From Nodosilinea sp. PGN35 (GTDB lineage Bacteria > Cyanobacteriota > Cyanobacteriia > Phormidesmidales > Phormidesmidaceae), in assembly GCF_029109325.1 (NCBI RefSeq), contig NZ_JAQKQJ010000020.1, forward strand, positions 52,454 through 116,453: 64,000 bases of DNA. The letters are read 5' to 3'. How positions within the stretch are numbered: position 1 is the stretch's first letter; each line of letters begins with the position of its first letter. Under the pieces are notes generated by a model. The model was given only the letters and a program-made list of their open reading frames with translations. It was not told the origin of the DNA and did no database searches. Shown here piece by piece: positions 26,768 through 35,620 of the stretch. Both the position numbers and the translations under genes were made by a program.

Positions 26768-28528
26768 CTACCCCTGGCCGCTGCCCGCAAACTGCTGGGC
26801 GTAGAACTGGGCGTAGCGGCTCTGGTTGGCCAACAGCTCGCTGTGGGTGCCCGATTCAATCACCTGGCCCTTTTCCATCACCAGAATGCGATCGGCGTCG
26901 CGCACGGTGGCCAGCCGGTGGGCAATGATAAAGACAGTGCGATCGCCCATCAGCCGCTCCAGCGCCTCCTGCACCAGCGCTTCAGACTCGGCATCCAGCG
27001 CTGACGTGGCCTCATCCAAGATCAAAATGCGGGGGTTGAGGAGGACTGCACGGGCGATCGCCACCCGTTGCCGCTGCCCCCCCGAGAGATTCACCCCTCG
27101 TTCACCCATCCAGGTGTAGTACCCCTGGGAAAACTGGCTGATAAAGTCGTGGGCGTTGGCAATGCGGGCCGCCGCTTCCACGGCTTCAATGTCAAAATCT
27201 TTTTGGCCAAAGGCGATATTTTGGGCGATCGTACCGGAAAACAGCGTAGTTTCCTGGGGCACAATGCCGATCTGTCGCCGCAGGCTGCGCAGGGTGACGG
27301 TGGCCACATCCACATCGTCAATGAAAATTTTGCCCGCCTGGGGGTCATAGAAGCGAGGCAGCAGGTTGACCAGGGTCGATTTGCCCGCGCCGGAGGAGCC
27401 CACCAGGGCAATTTTTTCGCCGGGGAGCGCCAGCAGATCGAGGTTGCGCAGGACGGGTTCGTCTGTGTCGTAGCCAAAGGTGACGTTGCGGTACTCGACC
27501 CGCCCGGTGACCTTGGGTAGAACGGTCGCCGTGGGTAGCTCGCGCACCGCTGGCTCAATCTCCAGCAGCTCAATGACGCGATCCACAGAGGCCTCGCCCT
27601 GCTTAAACTCGCCGTAGTTGATGATCACGTGGTTGACCGGGTCAATCAGCATCAGGGCGGCGACCACGTAGCTGCCAAAGGAGGCTCCAGTGAGGTTGCC
27701 CTGGGAAATCTGCCAGGTGCCCACCAGCAAAATGAGCATCACCACCACAGCGTAGGTAAAGCCCACTACCGGGTACTGCACCGCCTGGAGCCAGGCGGCC
27801 TTGTACTTGGCCTGGCGGTTTTTCTCGGCCTCGTGGGTAAAGCGCTCGACCTCGTAATCTTCGGCGGCAAAGGCCCGCACCAGGCGAATGCCGCTAAAGA
27901 CTTCGGTAACCAGCGACGACAGGTCGGAGACCAGGTTTTGGCTGCGCCGGGAAAATTTCAGCATTTGCTCGCCAAACCACCCCGCCAGCACCGCCAGAAT
28001 TGGCACCAGCACGATCGCCGTCAGAGTCAGCTGCCAGTTGAGATAGACCATGTACCCCAGTACCACCACCAGCTGCAGCACCGAGGGCAGAAAGTCGTGG
28101 AACAGCTTTTGCACGACCTCGCCAATGCGATCGATGTCTTCGGTCAGCCGGTAGGACAGATCGCCGGTTTGGCTGCGCTCAAAGTAGGTGAGGCTGAGCC
28201 GGTGAATGTGGGTGTACACATCGCGACGCAGGTTAAAGGCCACCTCCAGGGCAGCCCTGGCCATCAGCGAGTCTTGGATGTATTGACCAATTTTTTGCAG
28301 CGCGAACCCGGCCATGGTAATGGCAATGAACCGAGCCACCACCGGCACGTTACCCGCCGCCAGCTGGGCCAAAATGTTCCCCGACAGCCAGGCCAGTATG
28401 GGCCAAAAGGAGACAAAAACGATGGTGCCAAACAACGCCTGCAGGATAGTCGGCCACTCGCGCCGTACGTAAGGGGCAAGCGTCCAGTATTTGGAGCCTT
28501 TAGCGGGGCGCTCGGGGTTCAAGGGCAA
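26768..28528 (-). CDS. ABC exporter, fused permease and ATPase (MsbA-like)
   Basis: 586 residues. Six transmembrane helices occupy about 1-310, with the coupling region FNLRRDVYTHIHRLSL. The ATPase half has Walker A LVGSSGAGKSTLV, the Q-loop, signature LSGGQRQRVAIAR, Walker B ILILDEATSALD and the switch His (IAHRL). It forms a homodimeric exporter, probably of lipids or hydrophobic compounds. It is the first gene of a likely two-gene unit with the D27-like gene. Confidence 0.92.
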   Translation of the reverse strand: MPLNPERPAKGSKYWTLAPYVRREWPTILQALFGTIVFVSFWPILAWLSGNILAQLAAGNVPVVARFIAITMAGFALQKIGQYIQDSLMARAALEVAFNLRRDVYTHIHRLSLTYFERSQTGDLSYRLTEDIDRIGEVVQKLFHDFLPSVLQLVVVLGYMVYLNWQLTLTAIVLVPILAVLAGWFGEQMLKFSRRSQNLVSDLSSLVTEVFSGIRLVRAFAAEDYEVERFTHEAEKNRQAKYKAAWLQAVQYPVVGFTYAVVVMLILLVGTWQISQGNLTGASFGSYVVAALMLIDPVNHVIINYGEFKQGEASVDRVIELLEIEPAVRELPTATVLPKVTGRVEYRNVTFGYDTDEPVLRNLDLLALPGEKIALVGSSGAGKSTLVNLLPRFYDPQAGKIFIDDVDVATVTLRSLRRQIGIVPQETTLFSGTIAQNIAFGQKDFDIEAVEAAARIANAHDFISQFSQGYYTWMGERGVNLSGGQRQRVAIARAVLLNPRILILDEATSALDAESEALVQEALERLMGDRTVFIIAHRLATVRDADRILVMEKGQVIESGTHSELLANQSRYAQFYAQQFAGSGQG

Positions 28529-28765
28529 AACCTTTGCAATGGCATACTGTTCACCACGCTACCAGGTTTAGAGTGTTCCAGGTAATGTCGCGCTTAGGGA
28601 TTTGGCGAGACGGCCTTGGTCAGGGGGCGTTCAGCCCTGCCATTGAATTTTTTAATTGGAATGAGCTGCAATACTTTTGGGCCCAGTCTGCGGTGGCGGG
28701 CCCTTTGCCCAGCGAACCAGGCACTACAATCGACCCATAGCCTACGTTTTGGGGATGTGTTGTCG

Positions 28766-29362
28766 ATGCCCACGGTTGTTGTTGCCACCGGAAACCCCGG
28801 CAAGCTAAAGGAGATGCAGGTGTATCTGGGCGCTCTGGGCTGGGATCTCCAGCTCAAGCCCGATGCGATCGATATAGAAGAGACCGGCACCACGTTTTTA
28901 GAAAATGCGCGGCTCAAGGCGGCAGGGGTAGCCAAGGCTCTGGGGCAGTGGGCGATCGCCGATGATTCGGGCCTAGAGGTAAACGCCCTCGGCGGTGCCC
29001 CCGGCGTTTACTCAGCCCGCTACGCCGACAGCGACCAGGCCAGAATCGATCGCCTGCTAAAGGAATTGGCCGCAGCGGGCGAGGGGCAGGGCGATGCCGG
29101 GGATCGCAGCGCCCAGTTTGTCTGCGCCTTAGCCCTGGCCAACCCCAAGGGCGACATCGTGCTCGAAACCGAGGGCATTTGCCCCGGCGAAATTTTGTTG
29201 GAGCCCCGTGGCGCGGGGGGCTTTGGCTACGACCCGATCTTTTATCTGCCCGCCCTGGGCAAGAGCTTTGCCGAAATGTTGCCCGAGCAAAAAGATGCCA
29301 ACAGCCACCGGGGTATTGCCTTTGGGCAGCTGATGCCCCAGCTCAAGCAGTTAGCTCTATAA
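28766..29362 (+). CDS. rdgB: XTP/dITP pyrophosphatase (RdgB/HAM1)
   Basis: 198 residues from the ATG at 28766. The N-terminal VVVATGNPGKLKEMQ is the substrate-binding start of the HAM1 fold, and ADDSGLEV plus GAPGVYSARY and GGFGYDPIF are the active-site motifs. It removes non-canonical purine nucleotides (ITP, XTP, dITP) from the pool. An upstream in-frame TTG/GTG extension is not conserved. Confidence 0.95.
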   Translation: MPTVVVATGNPGKLKEMQVYLGALGWDLQLKPDAIDIEETGTTFLENARLKAAGVAKALGQWAIADDSGLEVNALGGAPGVYSARYADSDQARIDRLLKELAAAGEGQGDAGDRSAQFVCALALANPKGDIVLETEGICPGEILLEPRGAGGFGYDPIFYLPALGKSFAEMLPEQKDANSHRGIAFGQLMPQLKQLAL

Positions 29363-29386
29363 CCATTACCTTGAGCAATAGCTAAC

Positions 29387-29424
29387 CCCGAGGCCGCCCA
29401 ACTCCAGCTGGGTATCCTCGGGGT
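29387..29424. terminator. Bidirectional terminator between rdgB and psbY
   Basis: ACCCCGAGG and CCTCGGGGT make a 9-bp outer stem with a nested CCCA/TGGG pair. It lies about 25 bp after the rdgB stop and about 80 bp after psbY on the other strand. Confidence 0.6.
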
Positions 29425-29505
29425 CGCTGCTATGGTGCGAGGCAATCGCCTCGCCCGCTTGCGCTGGACTTGACCACTGCGCCTTGGTTGCAGTTGACTC
29501 AGACC

Positions 29506-29625
29506 CTAGGCTTCCCGATTGAGGAAGTCCTGTAGCTGCCCCAGGGCGGCCCGACCGATGTTAAACACAGCCCAGCTACCGGCCACGATAATTGGCAGTA
29601 AAACGACAACAACACGCCAGTCCAT
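29506..29625 (-). CDS. psbY: Photosystem II protein PsbY
   Basis: A 39-residue gene. It begins MDWRVVVVLLPIIVAGSW and continues FNIGRAALGQLQ, the standard PsbY sequence: one transmembrane helix with a conserved N-I-G-x-A-A-L motif. AGGAGG lies 8 nt upstream of the ATG. PsbY binds the PSII periphery near cytochrome b559. It converges on rdgB. Confidence 0.93.
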   Translation of the reverse strand: MDWRVVVVLLPIIVAGSWAVFNIGRAALGQLQDFLNREA

Positions 29626-30185
29626 AGGGCATAGCCTCCTAAATGGGTTTTGCTTAAATACTTGTCACAATTTTCTCATAATGTACACCACCTGGGGCGA
29701 TCGCGGCAGAGAGATTTCCCCGGTGCGCCCGGTCAGTCTGCCAAAGCGCTAGCCCAACGGCTCAGGCGGTTTAGATTTAACCCAGGCCATCCCGCTTGGC
29801 GGCCTGCTGGGCCTAGCATAGGCGTAGCTTATGGGAAATAGCACCAATATCGATGAAATTCTGGGTATTTTGGTGAATCCACCCCGTCAATAGCCGTTAA
29901 GCAATAGCTCTTTTTCTGCCTTTTTGCAGAGAGTATTTCATTTTGTTAAGCGTAGTATGAAGAGTATTCGGTCAGCAGCAGCGTCCATTATCGCCGTTAG
30001 GAGTTGGTGCAGACGTTGCTCTGCTGCTGCCGAATATGGATCCCTGTGTGTTGACTGTGTGTCTGTAGATGGCTGACCAGCAGGGTCGGCGACAAAAGGT
30101 TTTAGAAAACTCGTTCCCTGTCACAGCCGGGCTTGCGGCTGTGGATCCTTGTGCAGTGTTTTTGGAGTAAATAAGGAGTAAGTTA
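29626..30185. other. Intergenic region with inverted repeats
   Basis: 560 bp without a convincing gene. TATTCGGTCAGCAGCAG near 29968 is matched by CTGCTGCTGCCGAATA near 30038, giving a long hairpin, and CACAGCCG/CGGCTGTG forms a second near 30113-30134. The ATG-TAG frame at 29681-29752 has no ribosome-binding site. Promoters for psbY (minus) and the small gene at 30186 (plus) should lie here. Confidence 0.5.
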
Positions 30186-30404
30186 ATGCCCAGGCTAGTA
30201 GGAAAACGTTCTAACTCTGGTTTTTTGTGGAGTTTTGCGGTGCTGGCAGTGGCGATCGCAGGCTTCGGCACCCTGGAGTATAAAGGCTACACCGATTTTG
30301 TGCCGGAGATTGGCCCTCAGCTTCGCCCCGCAGCCGGTGGTTCTGCCGAGCCCGCTTCGCCTCGGCCCGCAGCCGGTGGTTCTACCGAGCCTCCTCCGCT
30401 TTAG
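30186..30404 (+). CDS. Small single-helix membrane protein
   Basis: 72 residues, with AAGGAG 7 nt before the ATG. A basic N-terminus precedes one hydrophobic helix (about 12-30, LWSFAVLAVAIAGFGTLEY). The tail carries a tandem duplication of RPAAGGS(A/T)EP and is Pro-rich. No family is recognised. It is 122 bp upstream of the PRC-barrel protein on the same strand. Confidence 0.6.
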   Translation: MPRLVGKRSNSGFLWSFAVLAVAIAGFGTLEYKGYTDFVPEIGPQLRPAAGGSAEPASPRPAAGGSTEPPPL

Positions 30405-30526
30405 AGGCCCAAGGCCCAGTTTGCAGACATGTTTGCGCTAGGTGGCTGCTCAGCCAACGTCCCGGTGTAATTCGACGTTTTAGCAACACCTCAACCCACA
30501 AAACCTAATTCATTCAAGGAGTAACC

Positions 30527-32407
30527 ATGCGCCAAGGTAGCGACATTTTAGGGAAATCAGTTTTTGCCTACGACACCGGTAAGACGCTGGTCTCGGTGCG
30601 CGATCTAATCTTTGACCACGAAACCAACCAGGTGCTGGGGTTTTTGGTAGCCGAAGCGGGCTGGTTTAAGAGCGCTCGTGTTCTACCGCTGTCGTCGGTA
30701 ACAGCCATTGGCCCCAGCGGGATTGTCACCGCCGACAAGAGTGCCGTGGTACCGGCTAGAACCCTCAGCCGCATCAAGGCTCTGCTTAAGGAGAACAACG
30801 TGCTGCGGGGCACCAAAATCATGACCACCGACGGTCGCAACCTGGGCACGATGGTTGATGTTTTCTTTGATGAGACGACGGGACTGGTGGAGGGCTATGA
30901 GGTGTCAGGCGGCCTGTTTGCCGATGCCTACTCGGGGCGATCGTTTGTGCCCGCCCTGCAAACCCTAACCATCGGTGAGGATGTAGCCTTTGTGGTGCCC
31001 GAAACCGCTGACCTGATGCAGGAGCAGGTGGGAGGGGTGCTTGGTGCGCTACAGTCGGCGGGCGATCGCCTGCAAGAAGCCGGTCAGTTCACCGGCACCA
31101 AACTCCAGGAGGCAACTACCTACACCAGCGAGAGGCTGCAAGCCGCCGCCGCCACCGCCCAAAAAGACTGGGAAACCATGACCCTGGCCGCCAGCCAGCA
31201 GTACGATCTGGCCCGCCGCAACGCCGAAATCTCCATCACCAATGCGGTCATCAGCCCTGAGGAGCAGGGCGTCTATGCCCTAGGCAAAACGACCCAGGCC
31301 GCCGTGGTCAACACCCAGGGCGTGGTGGTCATTCCCCCCGGTGTGGAGGTGACCGTTTTAGAGGTGCAGCAAGCTACCGACAACGCCGTGCTCGATCGCC
31401 TGTACCGGGCTACGGGTGGTGACATTGGCCAGGAGGCGAGCGATCGCATTCAGGCCGCCACCCAGACTGCTAAGGAGCAGTTTCAGCGGGCGTCTGAGCA
31501 GGCCCAGCGGCAGCTCCAGGCGGCGACAGAGCAAGCCAACCGCGATCTTAAAGGCCTACAGCAAGACACCCTGGCGACCGTAACCAACGCCACCATCGAT
31601 CCTGAGCGGCAGCGCGCTCACGCCCTGGGCAAAACCGTCACCCGCGACGTCTACATCCTCGAGGGCAATCTGCTGATTGCCGAGGGGGCAGTAGTCACCA
31701 CTGAAGTGCTCGCCATGGCCGATACTGCCGGGGTGCTCGACGAACTCTATCGAGCCACTGGCGGAGACATCAGTGCTGAGCTGCTGAAGCAGACCAGGGA
31801 CTGGTTGGCTAAGCCAGCGGTTGAGCAAACCCTCGGTCGCCGGGCCAACGCCACAGTGCGCACTCCCGCTGGCCTGGTAATCGTAGCGGCAGGCCAAATC
31901 GTCACCGAGCCGGTACTAGAGCGCGCCCGCGCCCATCACCACGAGCAGCCGCTGATGCTGTCCACCGGGCTCAGTCTGGACGAGGCCTATCGCCAGGGCA
32001 CAGGCCAGAGCCTGGTGAAGACCAACGAGCGGCTGGGGTCTACCTCTGCGATCGCCGGTCGGCAACTGCAAACCGGCGCTAGTCAGCTGCAAAGTGAAGC
32101 CGTCACTCTGTGGGTTGCCTGCCAGCGTCAGGCGCTCAAGGCTCGGCTGCAGCTGCAGCAGTTCATCGAAAGCCGCCGCATTCAGGGTGCCCTCGGTCGG
32201 CCAGTCACACGGGTAATTCTCGATGGGCACGACCAGGTGATTTTGAATGTGGGCGATCTCATTACCCACCGGGCGATCGAGCGCGCCCGTGCCGCTGGCT
32301 GTCTGGACATTCTGCTGGGGTCGGTATACAGCCACACCCCAGAACTAACCCGCTCTGACCTGCGCGCCCCCGTGCCAGGGGAAGCCGCCCTGGTGCGCCA
32401 GAGCTAG
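30527..32407 (+). CDS. PRC-barrel repeat protein
   Basis: 626 residues, with AAGGAG before the ATG. The N-terminus has two PRC-barrel domains (about 3-80 and 82-170; GKSVFAYDTGKTLVSVRDL and LRGTKIMTTDGRNLGTMVD). Then come long Ala/Gln-rich helices interrupted by at least four copies of a ~45-residue module: (A/T)LGxxxx..V then (V/L)xxLY.ATGG or a related end. PRC barrels bind charged surfaces (photosynthetic reaction centres, RNA-processing proteins). The overall architecture is uncommon. Confidence 0.8.
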   Translation: MRQGSDILGKSVFAYDTGKTLVSVRDLIFDHETNQVLGFLVAEAGWFKSARVLPLSSVTAIGPSGIVTADKSAVVPARTLSRIKALLKENNVLRGTKIMTTDGRNLGTMVDVFFDETTGLVEGYEVSGGLFADAYSGRSFVPALQTLTIGEDVAFVVPETADLMQEQVGGVLGALQSAGDRLQEAGQFTGTKLQEATTYTSERLQAAAATAQKDWETMTLAASQQYDLARRNAEISITNAVISPEEQGVYALGKTTQAAVVNTQGVVVIPPGVEVTVLEVQQATDNAVLDRLYRATGGDIGQEASDRIQAATQTAKEQFQRASEQAQRQLQAATEQANRDLKGLQQDTLATVTNATIDPERQRAHALGKTVTRDVYILEGNLLIAEGAVVTTEVLAMADTAGVLDELYRATGGDISAELLKQTRDWLAKPAVEQTLGRRANATVRTPAGLVIVAAGQIVTEPVLERARAHHHEQPLMLSTGLSLDEAYRQGTGQSLVKTNERLGSTSAIAGRQLQTGASQLQSEAVTLWVACQRQALKARLQLQQFIESRRIQGALGRPVTRVILDGHDQVILNVGDLITHRAIERARAAGCLDILLGSVYSHTPELTRSDLRAPVPGEAALVRQS

Positions 32408-33204
32408 GGCGGCCCCTGGCGATTGTCTGTAGCTATTAGCCCCTCAGCTGCGCTGCGCTAAAAGCACTGCGCTGGCGACCCAGTTGACCAGGAATAGACT
32501 CATTGAGACGGTCTATTTCTGGTCAAATTTTGTGCTCAAAAATCTATGGCAGTACCGTTATTCAGGCCGTTGCCTCATCTCAACGGGAAATGCATCAGGC
32601 CGTCAGCCGTTGATCTGTATCTATAGCAATCCAAGTTAATTCATAGGAGGTAGGACGGGCATCTTGCCCATGCAAACGGGACGCCTACCCTACAAATTCT
32701 CACAATTCATGCAGGGTCGCTATATCTAAAGCGTACTAAATGGTGGCTGACTGGTGAGTTCGGCAGGGGAGGCCATCGCCCCAAAATTCTCTAATCACAA
32801 GAAATAATCGGTCGTCAACTGGCCTGCCCAGCGAGGAAAACGAGGGCCGAATATACTCTTTTCAGAGTTATTAACTTGTGAAAACTTCGCTTACCAAGGG
32901 CGTCGGTGATTCTGTAGGTTATTACTTAACCTGCCGTCGATTGCAGACTATTCGGCCCTCTGATTGCACTTTCAGGCGGTTTGAGTATTCCCCAATCGCG
33001 GCTGTTAGAACTGTAGCCCTCTGTTCTCAGGTGTCTCTGTCGGCCTTCTGGTGGAGATGCGATCGCAGCAGGGCCAGTTTGTACTGCTCAAAACGCTTTC
33101 CCAACAGCCTATTCAAGCTTTCTATAGCTCAGTTCATATCTGTCTCTGTAGTAGGAAGCGCCTTTATCCGCTCTGTATTTTCGAGTAGAAGAGAGGAGAG
33201 TCCC
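32408..33204. promoter_or_regulatory. Long upstream region of psaA
   Basis: 797 bp. A 14-bp inverted repeat (32486-32499 with 32511-32524) probably ends the PRC-barrel transcript. A GTAGG-ACGGGCA...TGCCC...CTACCCTAC element lies at about 32648-32694. The remainder, mostly AT-richer, should hold the light-regulated psaA promoter(s). An in-frame open stretch from 32878 joins psaA but is not protein-like. Confidence 0.6.
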
Positions 33205-35499
33205 ATGACCATAAGTCCCCCTGAACCGGGACAAAAAGTCAGGGTCGTGGTTGATAAAGATCCGGTGCCCGTCTCATTTGAGCGATGGGGCAAGCCCGGC
33301 CACTTCGACCGCACGTTGGCCAAGGGGCCCAAAACCACCACCTGGATTTGGAACCTGCACGCCGACGCCCACGACTTTGACAGTCACACCAGTGACCTGG
33401 AAGATATTTCGCGGAAGATCTTCAGTGCTCACTTCGGTCACTTAGCCGTCATTTTCATCTGGCTGAGCGGCATGTACTTCCACGGTGCCAAGTTCTCCAA
33501 CTACGAGGCTTGGCTCACCAACCCCACCGGCATTAAGCCCAGTGCCCAGGTGGTTTGGCCCATCTTTGGCCAAGACATTCTCAACGCCGATGTGGGCGGT
33601 GGCTTCCACGGCATTCAGATCACCTCTGGTCTGTTCCAGATGTGGCGGGCCAACGGCATTACCAACGGCTTCCAGCTCTACTGCACCGCCATCGGGGCGC
33701 TGGTAATGGCTGGGCTAATGCTGTTTGCCGGGTGGTTCCACTACCACAAGCGGGCTCCTAAGCTTGAGTGGTTCCAAAACGTGGAATCGATGATGAACCA
33801 CCATCTAGCCGGGCTGCTGGGTTTGGGCTGCCTGGGCTATGCGGGGCAGCAGATCCACGTGTCGCTGCCGGTGAACGCCTGTCTGGATGCGATCGATGCG
33901 GGTCGTCCCCTCACCATCGGCGGTCGAGTGATTGACTCGGTAGCGGCCATTCCCCTACCCCACGAGTGGATCCTCAATAAGGCCCTGATGGCCGATCTAT
34001 ACCCCGGCTTTGCCGAGGGGCTAAAGCCTTTCTTCACCCTGAACTGGGGAGTCTATGCCGACTTCCTCACTTTCAAAGGTGGGCTCAACCCCCAAACCGG
34101 CGGGCTGTGGCTGTCGGATACGGCCCACCACCACCTGGCGTTGGCCGTGCTGTTTATCGTGGCGGGCCACTTCTATCGCACCAACTGGGGCATTGGCCAC
34201 AGTTTCAAAGAGGTGCTGGAGGCCCACAAAGGGCCCTTCACTGGCGAAGGTCACAAGGGTATGTACGAAATTTTCACGACCTCCTGGCATGCCCAGCTGT
34301 CGTGGAACCTGGCCTGGGTGGGGTCACTCTCCATCATCGTGGCCCAGCACATGTACTCGATGCCGCCCTACCCGTACCTGGCTACCGATTACCCGACTCA
34401 GCTGTCGCTGTTTACCCACCACATGTGGATTGGCGGCTTCTTGATCTGCGGTGCGGCGGCCCACGCAGCCATCTTCATGGTGCGTGACTATGAGCCCTCG
34501 GTGCATGTCAACAACAACCTCGATCGCGTGTTGCGCCACCGGGATGCGATCATTTCGCACCTCAACTGGGTCTGTATCTTCCTGGGCTTCCACAGCTTTG
34601 GGCTATACATTCACAACGACACCATGCGAGCGCTGGGTCGGCCCCAGGATATGTTCTCGGATACGGCCATTAACCTGCAGCCGGTCTTTGCTCAATGGAT
34701 CCAAGGTATCCATGGGGCGGCGGCAGGTAACACTGCGCCCAATGCCCTCGCTGGGGTCAGTCCGGTGTTTGACGGTGGCTTAGTCGCCGTCGGCGGCAAG
34801 GTGGCCATGGCGGCCATCCCTCTGGGCACTGCCGACTTCATGGTGCACCATATCCACGCCTTCACCATCCACGTGACGGTGCTGATTCTGCTCAAGGGCG
34901 TGCTGTTTGCCCGCAGCTCCAGGCTGATTCCCGACAAGGGCGACCTGGGCTTCCGGTTCCCCTGCGACGGGCCGGGTCGGGGCGGCACCTGCCAAGTCTC
35001 GGCTTGGGATCATGTCTTCTTGGGTCTGTTCTGGATGTACAACTGCATCTCGATTGTGATTTTCCACTTCAGCTGGAAGATGCAGTCGGATGTGTGGGGT
35101 ACGGTGTCGCCCGATGGCGGGGTGTCGCACATTACCGGCGGCAACTTTGCGGCCAGCGCCATCACCATCAACGGCTGGCTGCGCGACTTCCTCTGGGCTC
35201 AGGCTTCCCAGGTAATCGGCTCCTACGGGTCGGCGCTATCGGCCTACGGGCTGATGTTCCTGGGGGCGCACTTTGTGTGGGCCTTTAGCTTGATGTTCTT
35301 GTTCAGCGGTCGCGGCTACTGGCAAGAGCTGATCGAATCGATTGTTTGGGCGCACAGCAAGCTGAAGCTGGCTCCGGCTATTCAGCCCCGTGCCCTGAGC
35401 ATCACCCAAGGTCGGGCCGTGGGTGTGGCCCACTATCTGCTAGGAGGAATTGCCACAACGTGGGCCTTCTTCCTGGCCAGGATAATTTCGGTGGGATGA
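33205..35499 (+). CDS. psaA: Photosystem I P700 apoprotein A1
   Basis: 764 residues from the ATG at 33205 (MTISPPEPGQKVRVVVDKD), preceded by GAGAGGAGAG; this is the conserved start. Eleven helices and the FX-ligand loop are present: CDGPGRGGTCQVSAWD supplies two of the four cysteines for the shared [4Fe-4S] cluster FX. It binds P700, chlorophylls and carotenoids with PsaB as the core heterodimer. It is slightly longer than the usual ~750 residues because of loop insertions (for example near LTIGGRVIDSVAAIPLP). Confidence 0.99.
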   Translation: MTISPPEPGQKVRVVVDKDPVPVSFERWGKPGHFDRTLAKGPKTTTWIWNLHADAHDFDSHTSDLEDISRKIFSAHFGHLAVIFIWLSGMYFHGAKFSNYEAWLTNPTGIKPSAQVVWPIFGQDILNADVGGGFHGIQITSGLFQMWRANGITNGFQLYCTAIGALVMAGLMLFAGWFHYHKRAPKLEWFQNVESMMNHHLAGLLGLGCLGYAGQQIHVSLPVNACLDAIDAGRPLTIGGRVIDSVAAIPLPHEWILNKALMADLYPGFAEGLKPFFTLNWGVYADFLTFKGGLNPQTGGLWLSDTAHHHLALAVLFIVAGHFYRTNWGIGHSFKEVLEAHKGPFTGEGHKGMYEIFTTSWHAQLSWNLAWVGSLSIIVAQHMYSMPPYPYLATDYPTQLSLFTHHMWIGGFLICGAAAHAAIFMVRDYEPSVHVNNNLDRVLRHRDAIISHLNWVCIFLGFHSFGLYIHNDTMRALGRPQDMFSDTAINLQPVFAQWIQGIHGAAAGNTAPNALAGVSPVFDGGLVAVGGKVAMAAIPLGTADFMVHHIHAFTIHVTVLILLKGVLFARSSRLIPDKGDLGFRFPCDGPGRGGTCQVSAWDHVFLGLFWMYNCISIVIFHFSWKMQSDVWGTVSPDGGVSHITGGNFAASAITINGWLRDFLWAQASQVIGSYGSALSAYGLMFLGAHFVWAFSLMFLFSGRGYWQELIESIVWAHSKLKLAPAIQPRALSITQGRAVGVAHYLLGGIATTWAFFLARIISVG

Positions 35500-35522
35500 C
35501 CCGTTTGGTCATGGGGTTCCCG

Positions 35523-35548
35523 TTGGGGCGCACCGCGGTGCGCCCCAA
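35523..35548. repeat. 26-bp perfect palindrome between psaA and psaB
   Basis: TTGGGGCGCACCG and its exact reverse complement abut at 35535/35536. It is 24 bp after the psaA stop and 73 bp before psaB. It could act as a partial terminator, an RNA processing or stability element within the psaAB transcript, or be a dispersed repeat. Confidence 0.7.
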
Positions 35549-35620
35549 AACTGGCCCAATCCACTGATTTTCACGAATTGCGTTTTCTGACCCATTCGTA
35601 CATCAAACCTGTTTTGATTC

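Noticed and set aside
32878..33204. In-frame extension of 109 codons before psaA
   Set aside because: The conserved PsaA start (MTISPPE) and a GAGAGGAGAG site are at 33205; the extension has no PsaA-like or protein-like character.
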